A stretch of 49,788 bases of DNA from Clostridium simiarum. GTDB taxonomy: Bacteria > Bacillota > Clostridia > Clostridiales > Clostridiaceae. Within the stretch, counting starts at the first letter, position 1, and each line of letters starts with the position of its first letter. The notes below the pieces were generated by a model. The model saw only the letters and a list, made by a program, of their open reading frames with translations. It had not been told where the DNA came from and searched no databases. Where the stretch lies: assembly GCF_018919175.1 (NCBI RefSeq), contig NZ_JAHLQL010000009.1, positions 1 through 49,788 on the forward strand, in the 5' to 3' direction. Shown piece by piece: positions 8,498 through 17,357 of the stretch. The position numbers and the translations under genes were made by a program.

Positions 8498-8845
8498 TTA
8501 CTTTTTAGCTTTCTCTAAAGCACCATTTATTGCTTCTAATATACCTTTACTTGAATTTGTTGCTCCACTTACAGTGTCTATTCCTTCAGTAGATTGCTTT
8601 TTCTTTATTTCTGGTACTAAATTTTCTATTGCTGGCTCTATCATTGTCTTTGTTTCTTTATGCTCTAAAAGCTTTATATCTTCTATCTTGCCTTTTTTAA
8701 CCTCTACGGAAACCTTTATTTCTCCACTAGCTCCCTTACCTACACCTTCATAACTTCCATCTTTATATTTTCCACTATTTCCACATGCCGCAAGTATAAA
8801 AACACTCATTACTAAAGCTACACTTAAACTAACTATCTTTTTCAT
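8498..8845 (-). CDS. FMN-binding domain lipoprotein
   Basis: This is a 115-residue electron carrier outside the membrane. A lipoprotein signal (MKKIVSLSVALVMSVFILAAC, cleavage before Cys21) precedes an FMN_bind domain with YEGVGKGASGEIKVSVEVK and the flavinylation motif DTVSGATNSS, in which the Thr of SGAT would receive FMN covalently from ApbE. No apbE is visible in the window. It lies 20 bp after the FAD lipoprotein, so the two likely form one extracytoplasmic reductase: FMN domain passing electrons to the FAD domain. In many homologues both domains are in one polypeptide. Confidence 0.88.
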   Translation of the reverse strand: MKKIVSLSVALVMSVFILAACGNSGKYKDGSYEGVGKGASGEIKVSVEVKKGKIEDIKLLEHKETKTMIEPAIENLVPEIKKKQSTEGIDTVSGATNSSKGILEAINGALEKAKK

Positions 8846-8865
8846 ATAATCCTCCTATAATATTA

Positions 8866-10281
8866 TTATTTTGAAGTTTTAGCTGCACCTAATCCAGCTA
8901 TTCTACCGAAAGTAACTATATCTGCAAGGGCATTTCCACCTAATCTGTTACCTCCATGAACTCCTCCTGTTACTTCTCCTGCTGCATATAAGCCCTTTAT
9001 AGGTTGTCCGTTTTCACCTATTACTTGAGCCTCAGTATTTATAACTAATCCTCCCATGGTGTGATGAACAGCTGGAGTTACTTCTATAGCATAAAATTTA
9101 GGTTTATCTAATGTTCTTGGCATATCTGGTCTACCAAACTCTGAATCATTTTTACTTTTTACTGATTCATTATACTTATTAACTGATTCTACTAAAGTAG
9201 CCTTATCTATATTTAATTTATCAGCTAACTCCTCTACTGAGTCTGCCTCTGTAACTAATTCCATATTAAAATATTCTTCTACAGCCTTTAAACTCTCTTT
9301 CATTCCTTGGTCAAAAAATAAGTATCCAACTTTGTCTTTTTGATCTAGTATAGCCTTTGAAACAACATCACGAGTTAATAACTCATTTACAAAACGCTTA
9401 CCATCTTTATTTATAAGTATAGCTCCGTTACCACGTACAGCCTCTGTTACCATTACACCTTTACCTGGTACTACTGTTGGATGAGTTTGGATTTCTGTCA
9501 TATCAACTAGTTTTGAACCAGCATTAGTTCCAAGAGTTATACCATCACCAGTAGCTCCTGCATGGTTAGTAGTTGCAAAACCTTTTAACTCTGGTTTATA
9601 TTTAACTACCATTTCTTGATTAGCTGAGAATCCACCAGCAGTTAATATTACTGATTTAGCATTTATGGTATATTCTTTTTTATCTTTATTTTTAGCTTTA
9701 ACTCCTGTTACATTTCCATCTTTATCTTTTATTATTTCTACAGCTTCATTCCAAAGCCTTATATCTACTTTTCTTTCATCAGCAGCCTTCTTTAAGGTAT
9801 CTACTATGTGAGCTCCAACAGCTGCTCCCCCTGTTGGTCTATGAGTCCTATTTACACTAGCTCCAGCCATTCTACCTACATCTGTTAAATCTGCGCCTAA
9901 ACCAGTTAACCAAGCTACAGAATCCTTTGCTTGAGTGGTTAAAATCTTAACTAATTCTGGGTTATTTTTATTGTATCCACCCTTCATAGTGTCTTCATAA
10001 AATAACTCTTGACTATCTTTCACTCCTGCTTTTTCCTGATGTGGAGTTCCTGATGCATTTAACCCTCCTGTTGCTCTATTAGTGTTTCCCCCAACCATAG
10101 GCATCTTTTCTAAAACTATTACTTTTGCTCCATTATCATGAGCTTCTACTGCTGCTGCAAGTCCTGCTCCACCTGCACCTATTACAACCACATCTGCCTT
10201 TTCACTTTTAATTCCTGAACATCCAACTAATGACGGAACCACAAGTACAGCTGACATAACTAATGCAAATATCTTCTTCAT
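8866..10281 (-). CDS. Fumarate-reductase-like FAD lipoprotein
   Basis: This 471-residue flavoprotein is of the soluble fumarate reductase/urocanate reductase family. A lipobox (LVGC, Cys21) anchors it outside the membrane. The FAD-binding Rossmann motif is VVVIGAGGAGLAAAVEAHDN; family active-site stretches are IQTHPTVV, LLTRDVVSKAIL, AVHHTMGGL and HGGNRLGGNALAD, so the His and Arg residues that bind and protonate a dicarboxylate-like substrate are in place. The true substrate (fumarate, another enoate) is not determined. It is co-transcribed with the FMN lipoprotein and next to a DcuS-type sensor system that probably controls it. Confidence 0.88.
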   Translation of the reverse strand: MKKIFALVMSAVLVVPSLVGCSGIKSEKADVVVIGAGGAGLAAAVEAHDNGAKVIVLEKMPMVGGNTNRATGGLNASGTPHQEKAGVKDSQELFYEDTMKGGYNKNNPELVKILTTQAKDSVAWLTGLGADLTDVGRMAGASVNRTHRPTGGAAVGAHIVDTLKKAADERKVDIRLWNEAVEIIKDKDGNVTGVKAKNKDKKEYTINAKSVILTAGGFSANQEMVVKYKPELKGFATTNHAGATGDGITLGTNAGSKLVDMTEIQTHPTVVPGKGVMVTEAVRGNGAILINKDGKRFVNELLTRDVVSKAILDQKDKVGYLFFDQGMKESLKAVEEYFNMELVTEADSVEELADKLNIDKATLVESVNKYNESVKSKNDSEFGRPDMPRTLDKPKFYAIEVTPAVHHTMGGLVINTEAQVIGENGQPIKGLYAAGEVTGGVHGGNRLGGNALADIVTFGRIAGLGAAKTSK

Positions 10282-10382
10282 AACTGCTCCCCCTTGTTAT
10301 ATATTCTACAATATAGAGTATATTTGTTAAAAAAGAAACAATCAATAATGTGGTCTTATTATTCTTTTTGGTCTTTTAGGTC

Positions 10383-10428
10383 AAAAAAAAGAAACCTTTC
10401 AAATCACTATAGTTGAAAAGTCTCTCTT
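10383..10428 (-). terminator. Terminator of the two-component operon
   Basis: On the minus strand AGAGACTTTTCAA pairs with TTTGAAAGGTTTCT and runs into eight T. It separates the response regulator from the upstream region of the reductase genes. Confidence 0.75.
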
Positions 10429-10451
10429 ATACATTATCTATTCTTTACTAT

Positions 10452-11138
10452 TTAAAAATTTAAAACCCGTTTATATTTATGACAGGGTCTCCCTATCTTG
10501 CCATACTCTAATTCTAACTCCAGCTTCCCCTCTTTAAGCATATGCTCTAAATATCTTCTTACAGTTACTCTAGCCATTCCAATATTTTCAGATAATTCCT
10601 CTGCTGTAAAAGGCTCTTTTTTATTTTCAATAATATAATCCCAAATCTGGCTATAGGTATGATAATTCAATCCCTTTACAATGTCCTCTTCTTCCTTTGA
10701 TATCTCTTGCTTTATCAATATGTACTCATCAATAGTCTGTTGAGAGGCTGTAGTAATCCCACTAAATTTATCATACCTTGATCTGTACTGATTTAAAGCC
10801 TCTTTAAATCTTTGGAAAGTAAAGGGCTTAACTAAATAGTCTACAGCACCATACCTAAAAGCTTCTTGTATAGCTTCCAATGCACTTTCTGCGGTAATTA
10901 ATATAGCATCACATTTAATTTCTTCTTTTCTTATCCATTTTAAAAACTCTAACCCCGTTCCTTTAGGGAAAAAAACATCTAAAAGCAACAAATCAGGTTT
11001 ATGCTTAATTAATAACTCCATACCATCTTTTAAGTTCCCAGCCTCAGCACATAACTGAAACCCATTAATTTTACATATAAATTTACTATTTATATCTCTA
11101 ACCATAGGATCATCTTCTAATATCATAACCCTTATCAT
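10452..11138 (-). CDS. Response regulator, DcuR/CitB family
   Basis: This regulator of about 228 residues has an N-terminal receiver with acidic pocket (EDDP), phosphoacceptor region LLLLDVFFPKG, and KP in VDYLVKPFTF. The C-terminal part carries a winged-helix-type HTH (MARVTVRRYLEHMLKEGKL), as in DcuR/CitB/MalR. The start is taken at ATG 11138 (MIRVMILEDD), 5 nt after AGGTGG. It follows the sensor kinase by 27 bp in the same operon. The likely target is the reductase operon immediately downstream. Confidence 0.92.
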   Translation of the reverse strand: MIRVMILEDDPMVRDINSKFICKINGFQLCAEAGNLKDGMELLIKHKPDLLLLDVFFPKGTGLEFLKWIRKEEIKCDAILITAESALEAIQEAFRYGAVDYLVKPFTFQRFKEALNQYRSRYDKFSGITTASQQTIDEYILIKQEISKEEEDIVKGLNYHTYSQIWDYIIENKKEPFTAEELSENIGMARVTVRRYLEHMLKEGKLELELEYGKIGRPCHKYKRVLNF

Positions 11139-11165
11139 TTTAACCACCTATCTTCCAAAGTACAA

Positions 11166-12728
11166 TTATGCTTTTGGTATAAAAATATTCCATCTAGTAA
11201 GTTCCCCTGTAGTAAAATTTATATTACCTTTAAAAGAATCTATGATATTTTTTACATTATACATACCATATCCTCTTTCATTACCTTTTCCTTTGCTACT
11301 TACAGCTTTTTCATAAATCTTATCTTTTATATCTTCATCTATAGCCTCTCCATTATTCTCTAAGCATATATATAAACCATCCATTTCATCCCTTATTCTA
11401 AGCTTAATTTGACCTTTTTCCATATCTAAGGTAGCTTCTATAGAATTTTCAATCAAATTACCTAATAAAGTTGTTATATTATCTGTAGTCATTCCTTTAG
11501 GTAAGCTTTCTAGAAATGAATCTTCTTCTAAGATAAATTCAATTCTTCCCTCAGAAGCTTTATTAAACTTTGCCAATATTAAGGCTGCCAAGGTTTTATC
11601 CTTTATCTTACTTAACGCTTTCATTATTCTGTTCCTATTTTCTACAGTATTATAAATATAATTTAAAGCTTTATCATATTCCTCAAGTTCAATAAGTCCT
11701 CCTATGGTATGAAGTTTATTCATAAATTCATGGTTTTGAGCCCTTAAAGACCATGTCATATTTTTAAAGTCTGTAAGTTCCTCTGCAAGGCTTCTAACTT
11801 CTGTAAGATCCCTAAATGTTGCAAGGACCCCCATAATTTCACCTTTATTATCTATCAAAGGTTCATAACTACTTAATATTATTATATCTTCCCATAACCT
11901 TTCCTCTAAGTTTTTAATGGCTATTTTATTTTCTAAAACCTCTAAAAACCTTCCTTTATACCGTAAGTCACTTATATTTTTCCCTTTAAAATCTTCCTTT
12001 AATCTTAATATATTTCTAGCATTTTTATTTAAAAGTATTATGTACCCCTTATTATTTATAGCAATAATCCCCTCATCCATATCTTCTAGGATAGCTTCCC
12101 TCTCTTTAAGTATCCAAGCTATTTCCTTCGGTTCCAATCCATATATGGTATTTTTTATATTGGTGGATAAAAGCCATGCTCCTATTACGCCAATGGTCAA
12201 AGCTATAACTATATAAGGTATAAATTCATATAATAAAGTTTGAAATTCTTGGGAGATCCACCCTGTAAGTATACCTACGCTTACAGCTCCTATTTGCTCT
12301 CCATCCTTATAAATAGGAGAAAAAGCCCTTAAGGATGGTCCTAAAGTACCTTCCCCCTCAGCTATATAACTCTGTCCAGTCTCTAAAACTCTTTTTTCAT
12401 CTCCACCAATAAAAGGTTTACCTATGTTTTCAGGAATAGGATGAGAGTATCTTATAGCCTCCATATCCATAACTGTTATAAATTGAACCCTTGTTTTTAA
12501 TCTTATATTTTCAATTATATATTGTATTTCGTTGTTTTTCTTTTTAGACTTTAACACATCTTGTACATCCTTAATAGAAGCCACAGTATTAGCTATATCC
12601 ATTGCATTTTTTCCCATTTGCTCTCTTATTACTTTATTCATTTTAATAATAGAAAATCCTGTAGCAGTTCCTAAGGTAAATAATATAATTACTATGACCA
12701 GTAATGATGTTTTTATCCTAAGTTTCAT
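11166..12728 (-). CDS. Sensor histidine kinase, DcuS/CitA family
   Basis: This is a 520-residue membrane kinase. TM1 is at about 8-28, an extracytoplasmic PAS-like sensor domain at about 35-170 carries the family stretch RYSHPIPENIGKPFIGGDE and GTLGPSLRAFSPI, TM2 at about 172-192, a cytoplasmic PAS at about 208-310, and a SpoB-type dimerisation helix with the His in QNHEFMNKLHTIGGL. A HATPase domain (GNLIENSIEAT, GYGMYNVK) ends it. Such sensors bind C4-dicarboxylates or citrate. The start is ATG 12728 with AGGAGG just upstream. Confidence 0.93.
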   Translation of the reverse strand: MKLRIKTSLLVIVIILFTLGTATGFSIIKMNKVIREQMGKNAMDIANTVASIKDVQDVLKSKKKNNEIQYIIENIRLKTRVQFITVMDMEAIRYSHPIPENIGKPFIGGDEKRVLETGQSYIAEGEGTLGPSLRAFSPIYKDGEQIGAVSVGILTGWISQEFQTLLYEFIPYIVIALTIGVIGAWLLSTNIKNTIYGLEPKEIAWILKEREAILEDMDEGIIAINNKGYIILLNKNARNILRLKEDFKGKNISDLRYKGRFLEVLENKIAIKNLEERLWEDIIILSSYEPLIDNKGEIMGVLATFRDLTEVRSLAEELTDFKNMTWSLRAQNHEFMNKLHTIGGLIELEEYDKALNYIYNTVENRNRIMKALSKIKDKTLAALILAKFNKASEGRIEFILEEDSFLESLPKGMTTDNITTLLGNLIENSIEATLDMEKGQIKLRIRDEMDGLYICLENNGEAIDEDIKDKIYEKAVSSKGKGNERGYGMYNVKNIIDSFKGNINFTTGELTRWNIFIPKA

Positions 12729-12820
12729 AAAGCCTCCTAAAAACAATTTGCACTATTCAACTATATTATATGTTAACTATATATATATAACATAGTCTAA
12801 TGCTGTAAAATCACCACAAA

Positions 12821-12862
12821 AATGCCCCAAAGGACAAGTTTTCTGTCCCTTTGAGACATTCT
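12821..12862 (-). terminator. Terminator of the regulator-galM operon
   Basis: Minus strand AATGTCTCAAAGGGACAG folds onto GTCCTTTGGGGCATT with a few mismatches and continues TTTTTG. It lies just past the LacI-family gene. Confidence 0.75.
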
Positions 12863-12905
12863 TTTAATATACCTGAAAGATGTTGGTTAATCTAATCTTA
12901 AATTA

Positions 12906-13904
12906 TTATATTTTTCTACAGCTTTCTCTTATTAAAAACTTAGTTGGTATTATAACTTTTTTATTTATCTCTCTATCTGTCCTTAATTTTTCTAGCATAA
13001 GTTCTACAGCAGATTCTCCCATGAACTCAGTATAAACCTTAATAGTAGATAAAGATGGCACTAAATATTTAGCTGTAGATATGTCATTAAATCCTATAAT
13101 ACTTATATCCTCAGGAATTTTTAGTCCTTCTTCAATAATTGCCTTATAAGCACCTATTGCCATGGTATCATTAGACAAGAAAAAAGCTGTAGGAACTTCC
13201 TTTAATTTAAGCATTTTTTTCATAATATTATAACCATCAGCATGAGTAAAAGAACCCAATGATATAAATTCTTCATTAAACATACCTTTAGAACGCATAT
13301 ATTCAATATATGTTATTTCTCTATAGTCTTTTACCTTCTCCCTACCTTTGTTTATAAATTCCTCTCCACCTATATAACCTATATTTTTATGGCCTAGGCT
13401 AATTAAATAATCTAACCCCTCTATCATAGCTTTTTTAAAATCTATAACTACAGAATCAAATTGATCCTCATCAGGAGAGGAATCAACAAATACTATATTA
13501 TTACTTATCTGGCTTATAAAATCTATCTCTTCTCTTCCAAACTTTCCTATGGCAATTACTCCATCTACACTTTCAATATTATTATAATTCTCTTCCTTGT
13601 TTAATCTTATAGTTTGTATTGATTCTTCATCACACTTCTTTTCTACACCTATACGTATGGATAAATAATAGGGATCTCCTAATTCTTCTTTTTCAGAATA
13701 CCAATGGACTATAGCTAATTTAGTACCCTTCATTGCTTTAGTTTTTTTTTCTTTTTTTCTTGTATAATTTAGCTCTTCTGCAGCTTCAAAAACCCTCTTT
13801 TTAGTAGTATCTGGAACATTTAAGCTTTCATCAAAATTAAGTACTCTTGAAACCGTAGAAATAGACACCCCTGACTTAGCCGCTATATCTTTTATGGTTG
13901 CCAT
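12906..13904 (-). CDS. LacI/GalR-family repressor of the galactose locus
   Basis: This 332-residue repressor has an N-terminal HTH (IKDIAAKSGVSISTVSRVL, 4-22) with hinge helix, and a periplasmic-binding-protein-like effector domain (GYIGGEE, FLSNDTMAIGAYKAI, ISIIGFND). It is 37 bp downstream of galM in the same operon and next to galKET, so it probably senses galactose or a derivative and acts at the paired sites at 15010-15040. Effector and sites are inference. Confidence 0.88.
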   Translation of the reverse strand: MATIKDIAAKSGVSISTVSRVLNFDESLNVPDTTKKRVFEAAEELNYTRKKEKKTKAMKGTKLAIVHWYSEKEELGDPYYLSIRIGVEKKCDEESIQTIRLNKEENYNNIESVDGVIAIGKFGREEIDFISQISNNIVFVDSSPDEDQFDSVVIDFKKAMIEGLDYLISLGHKNIGYIGGEEFINKGREKVKDYREITYIEYMRSKGMFNEEFISLGSFTHADGYNIMKKMLKLKEVPTAFFLSNDTMAIGAYKAIIEEGLKIPEDISIIGFNDISTAKYLVPSLSTIKVYTEFMGESAVELMLEKLRTDREINKKVIIPTKFLIRESCRKI

Positions 13905-13941
13905 AATTTTCTCTCCTAACTAAATATTGAATATTCAAATA

Positions 13942-14868
13942 TTATCTTAATTCTATTTTTATGTCAAACTCTAAAGTCTCACCCGGTTTTAACGTAAAAG
14001 TACAGTTATTATCTCTAGATTTTATTATATCATCATAATAGCCATTAGTTGGCTCTAATGCACAATTATAATCTCCCCTAAATCCTCCCTCTGTAATCCA
14101 AAAACCTAGGTAAGGTAACTTTTTTTCATCATAATAAATATTATAACTTATATCTTTAGAAGGATAATATATCCCACACTTACCCTCATTAACTTTTCCC
14201 TTTACATAATACTTTTCTGTATTATTAAAACTTTTAGGTAAAACTTTACTTAAATCAAAAACCTCACCATTCAAATCTAAGGTTTGAGGATATTTATGAA
14301 CTGTCCCCTCTTCACCTAAGTATTTACTATCATGAACATTTTCTATTAAATTGGTACCCCTTGGAAAAACTATTTCCATATCCTCTTCACAGTTTACAAG
14401 GCAATGGAATGCCCATATGCAAGGTATTGGAAAGTCACCAGTATTCTTTATATTATATTCACATATTAAGCTATCCTTTTCTAAAAACAATGTTTTATTA
14501 TAGCTATAAGGTAATATTTCACTCTTATAACTTAAAATTATTTTTTCCCCTTCTATAGTGTAGTCAAAAGTTCCACTCCAAATTTCACCATGATCAGGAT
14601 ATTCTATATTTTTATCATTTATAGAAACTATGCATTTATCTATAGTTGGAAAGGCATCATCAAAACCTGCTGCATCGAAGTTTTCAAAAGCATCATATAT
14701 TTTTGGTCTTTTATAAACTTCATCTTTATTCTGAAATAGAAGTTCAAAATCCTTTTTCAAATTATAAATAGAGGCAACCTTACCTCCTATTTCAGGTATA
14801 ATCACAACTTTTAAATAATTACTTTGAATTTTTAATGCTTCAATTCCTTTAAAAATAACCTTTTCCAT
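13942..14868 (-). CDS. Aldose 1-epimerase (galactose mutarotase-like)
   Basis: This protein of about 308 residues has the galactose mutarotase-like beta-sandwich fold. It should interconvert alpha and beta anomers of galactose before GalK. Visible family features are EIGGKVASIYN near the N-terminus, YPDHGEIWSG, and the C-terminal ALEPTNGYYDD. The start is set at ATG 14868 (MEKVIFKG), about 10 nt after AGGAG; ATG 14877 is too close to that site. It is divergent from galK and co-transcribed with the regulator. Confidence 0.8.
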   Translation of the reverse strand: MEKVIFKGIEALKIQSNYLKVVIIPEIGGKVASIYNLKKDFELLFQNKDEVYKRPKIYDAFENFDAAGFDDAFPTIDKCIVSINDKNIEYPDHGEIWSGTFDYTIEGEKIILSYKSEILPYSYNKTLFLEKDSLICEYNIKNTGDFPIPCIWAFHCLVNCEEDMEIVFPRGTNLIENVHDSKYLGEEGTVHKYPQTLDLNGEVFDLSKVLPKSFNNTEKYYVKGKVNEGKCGIYYPSKDISYNIYYDEKKLPYLGFWITEGGFRGDYNCALEPTNGYYDDIIKSRDNNCTFTLKPGETLEFDIKIELR

Positions 14869-15009
14869 TGTATCCATTCTCCTTTAAGTATCTTCTATAG
14901 CATATGCTATAGGTACTACATTTAATTATTTTACACATAGACTACATATAAACAATATAGCCTATAATTTGTACACTCTTACAATTTATATTATAGGACA
15001 TATAAATAT

Positions 15010-15050
15010 TTTAGTAAACATATTGATTATTTTTACTAAAATTTTATAAT
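15010..15050 (+). promoter_or_regulatory. galK promoter with paired operator
   Basis: A SigA-type promoter TTGATT (15023-15028), 16 bp, TATAAT (15045-15050) is overlapped by two 9-bp near-palindromes, TTTAGTAAA (15010-15018) and TTTACTAAA (15032-15040), with centres 22 bp apart (two helical turns). One lies upstream of the -35, the other in the spacer, as expected for repression by a LacI-family dimer pair. The ribosome site AGGAGG of galK follows at about 15081. Confidence 0.6.
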
Positions 15051-15093
15051 GTAAGTATACAATTGATTTTAATATTCTATAGGAGGATAGTTT

Positions 15094-16260
15094 ATGAATA
15101 TAAATGATTTAAAAAATTCCTTTGAAAAAATCTTTAAAGCTCCACCAGAGAATCAATATTTTTCACCAGGTAGGATAAATCTTATAGGTGAACACACAGA
15201 CTATAATGGTGGATTTGTTTTCCCTTGTGCCATTACCCTTGGCACTTACGGACTTGTTAAGAAAAGAAATGATAATAAATTTAGACTATACTCATTAAAC
15301 TTTGAAGATACGGACTTAGTAGAAGTAGACTTATCAAATCTAGAGTATAACGAAAAAGATGCTTGGACAAATTATGTAAAAGGCATGCTAAAGTATATGA
15401 CTGTGGAAAACCCCTCAATCAATGCTGGACTGGATATACTTGTTTACGGAAATATTCCAAACGGAGCTGGTTTATCTTCTTCTGCTTCTTTAGAAATGTT
15501 AATAGGTGTTATCTTAAAGGAAGAATTTTCTCTAAATATAGATAAAAAAACTTTGAGCTTAATAGGTAAAAAGGTTGAAAACCAATATATTGGCGTGAAT
15601 AGTGGGATAATGGATCAGTTTGCCGTAGCTTTTGGTAAAGTAGATTCAGCTATAATCTTAGATTGTAACACCCTCTATTATGAATACGTAAACGTAAACT
15701 TAGAGGACAACCTTATAGTTATAATGAATACAAACAAAAGAAGAGAGCTTACGGATTCAAAATATAACGAGAGAAGATGTGAATGTGAAAGTGCCCTTTC
15801 AAAGCTACAAACCATAATTAAAATAAATAATTTATGTGATTTAACTGTAAAAGAATTTAACAGACACAAACATATTATTAAAAACACCATAGAAGAAAAA
15901 AGAGCTTTACATGCTATTTCAGAAAACGAAAGAACAAAGGAAGCCATGAATCTACTTAGGAATAATAACTTAGAAGCCTTTGGAAAGTTAATGAATGAGT
16001 CCCACTTATCTCTTAAGGATAACTATGAAGTTACAGGAAAAGAATTAGATACCTTAGTAGAAAGTGCATGGAGACAAAAGGGCGTATTAGGCGCTAGAAT
16101 GACTGGTGCTGGTTTTGGAGGTTGTGCCATTGCCATAGTTTCTAAAGAAGATTTAGATAGCTTTATAAAAAACGTATCTAAGGACTATAAAAAAGTCATA
16201 GGTTACGAAGCTTCTTTCTATATAGCTTCTATTGGTGAAGGTTCACAAAAATTAAGTTAA
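15094..16260 (+). CDS. Galactokinase
   Basis: GalK phosphorylates galactose to galactose 1-phosphate with ATP. This 388-residue GHMP kinase has the galactokinase signature GRINLIGEHTDYNGGFV (about 25-41), the ATP loop PNGAGLSSSAS and motif 3 GARMTGAGFGGCAIAIV. AGGAGG lies ahead of the ATG. It is first in the galK-galE-galT operon. Confidence 0.97.
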   Translation: MNINDLKNSFEKIFKAPPENQYFSPGRINLIGEHTDYNGGFVFPCAITLGTYGLVKKRNDNKFRLYSLNFEDTDLVEVDLSNLEYNEKDAWTNYVKGMLKYMTVENPSINAGLDILVYGNIPNGAGLSSSASLEMLIGVILKEEFSLNIDKKTLSLIGKKVENQYIGVNSGIMDQFAVAFGKVDSAIILDCNTLYYEYVNVNLEDNLIVIMNTNKRRELTDSKYNERRCECESALSKLQTIIKINNLCDLTVKEFNRHKHIIKNTIEEKRALHAISENERTKEAMNLLRNNNLEAFGKLMNESHLSLKDNYEVTGKELDTLVESAWRQKGVLGARMTGAGFGGCAIAIVSKEDLDSFIKNVSKDYKKVIGYEASFYIASIGEGSQKLS

Positions 16261-16355
16261 AATTCTAAAAACCTTATTAAACTTCATAAACTGCAATATA
16301 TGCTTACAAAGGATAGGAATACTTAATTAAATTTATTGTACTTGGAGGTATGAAT

Positions 16356-17357
16356 ATGAAAATTTTAGTTGTAGGGGGCGCAGGTTATATAGGCTCTCAC
16401 GCTGTAAGAGAACTTATAAAAAACAATAATGAAGTTGTAGTTATAGATAACCTTGAAACTGGTCACTTAAATGCAATTCCACATGGGGTTAAATTTTATA
16501 AATCAGACATTAGGATTAAAAAAGAGTTATTTAATATGTTTGAAAAGGAAAACTTTGAAGGGGTTATGCACTTTGCAGCTAACTCTTTAGTTGGAGAGTC
16601 AATGGTGAATCCTTTAAAGTATTATGATAATAATCTTCACGGTACCCAAAATCTCCTTCACGCTATGGTAGAGTATAATGTAAATAAGATCGTATTTTCA
16701 TCCACAGCAGCAACTTATGGAGAGCCTAAGGAGATTCCTATTACAGAACAGTGTGAGACAAACCCAACTAATACTTATGGTGAAACAAAGCTTGCCATAG
16801 AAAAAATGCTAAAATGGTTCAGCAAAGCCTATGACTTACACTATGTATGCCTTAGATATTTTAATGTGGCAGGAGCAGATATTTTAGGAGAAATTGGTGA
16901 AGATCATAGCCCTGAAACTCACTTAATACCTATAGTTCTACAAGTTCCTTTAGGAAAAAGAGAGGCTATAACTGTATATGGAAATGATTATGACACAGAG
17001 GATGGAACTTGTATAAGAGATTACATTCATGTAACAGACTTAATAAACGCTCACATATTAGCTATGAATTATTTATCAAAAGGCAACGAAAGTTCTATAT
17101 TTAATCTAGGAAGTAGCAACGGTTACTCTGTAAAAGAAATAATTACAGCCGCAAGAGAGGTAACAGGTAATGAAATACCTGAAATAATAGGTCAAAGAAG
17201 AAGTGGTGATCCCAGTATATTAATTGCTTCTTCAAAAAAAGCAGAAGAAATTTTAGGATGGAAAGCAAAATATACTGATGTAAAAGATATAATATCTACT
17301 GCTTGGAATTGGCATAAAAACCATCCTAATGGATACGGAGAGGATAACAATGAATAA
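16356..17357 (+). CDS. UDP-glucose 4-epimerase
   Basis: GalE interconverts UDP-galactose and UDP-glucose using bound NAD. The protein of 333 residues has the Rossmann GGAGYIGSH, the catalytic SSTAATYG and YGETK (YxxxK) and YFNVAGAD. The start is set at the second ATG (16356, MKILVVGG), 7 nt after GGAGG; ATG 16350 is only 1 nt away from it. Its 3' end overlaps galT by 8 bp, implying translational coupling. Confidence 0.96.
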   Translation: MKILVVGGAGYIGSHAVRELIKNNNEVVVIDNLETGHLNAIPHGVKFYKSDIRIKKELFNMFEKENFEGVMHFAANSLVGESMVNPLKYYDNNLHGTQNLLHAMVEYNVNKIVFSSTAATYGEPKEIPITEQCETNPTNTYGETKLAIEKMLKWFSKAYDLHYVCLRYFNVAGADILGEIGEDHSPETHLIPIVLQVPLGKREAITVYGNDYDTEDGTCIRDYIHVTDLINAHILAMNYLSKGNESSIFNLGSSNGYSVKEIITAAREVTGNEIPEIIGQRRSGDPSILIASSKKAEEILGWKAKYTDVKDIISTAWNWHKNHPNGYGEDNNE

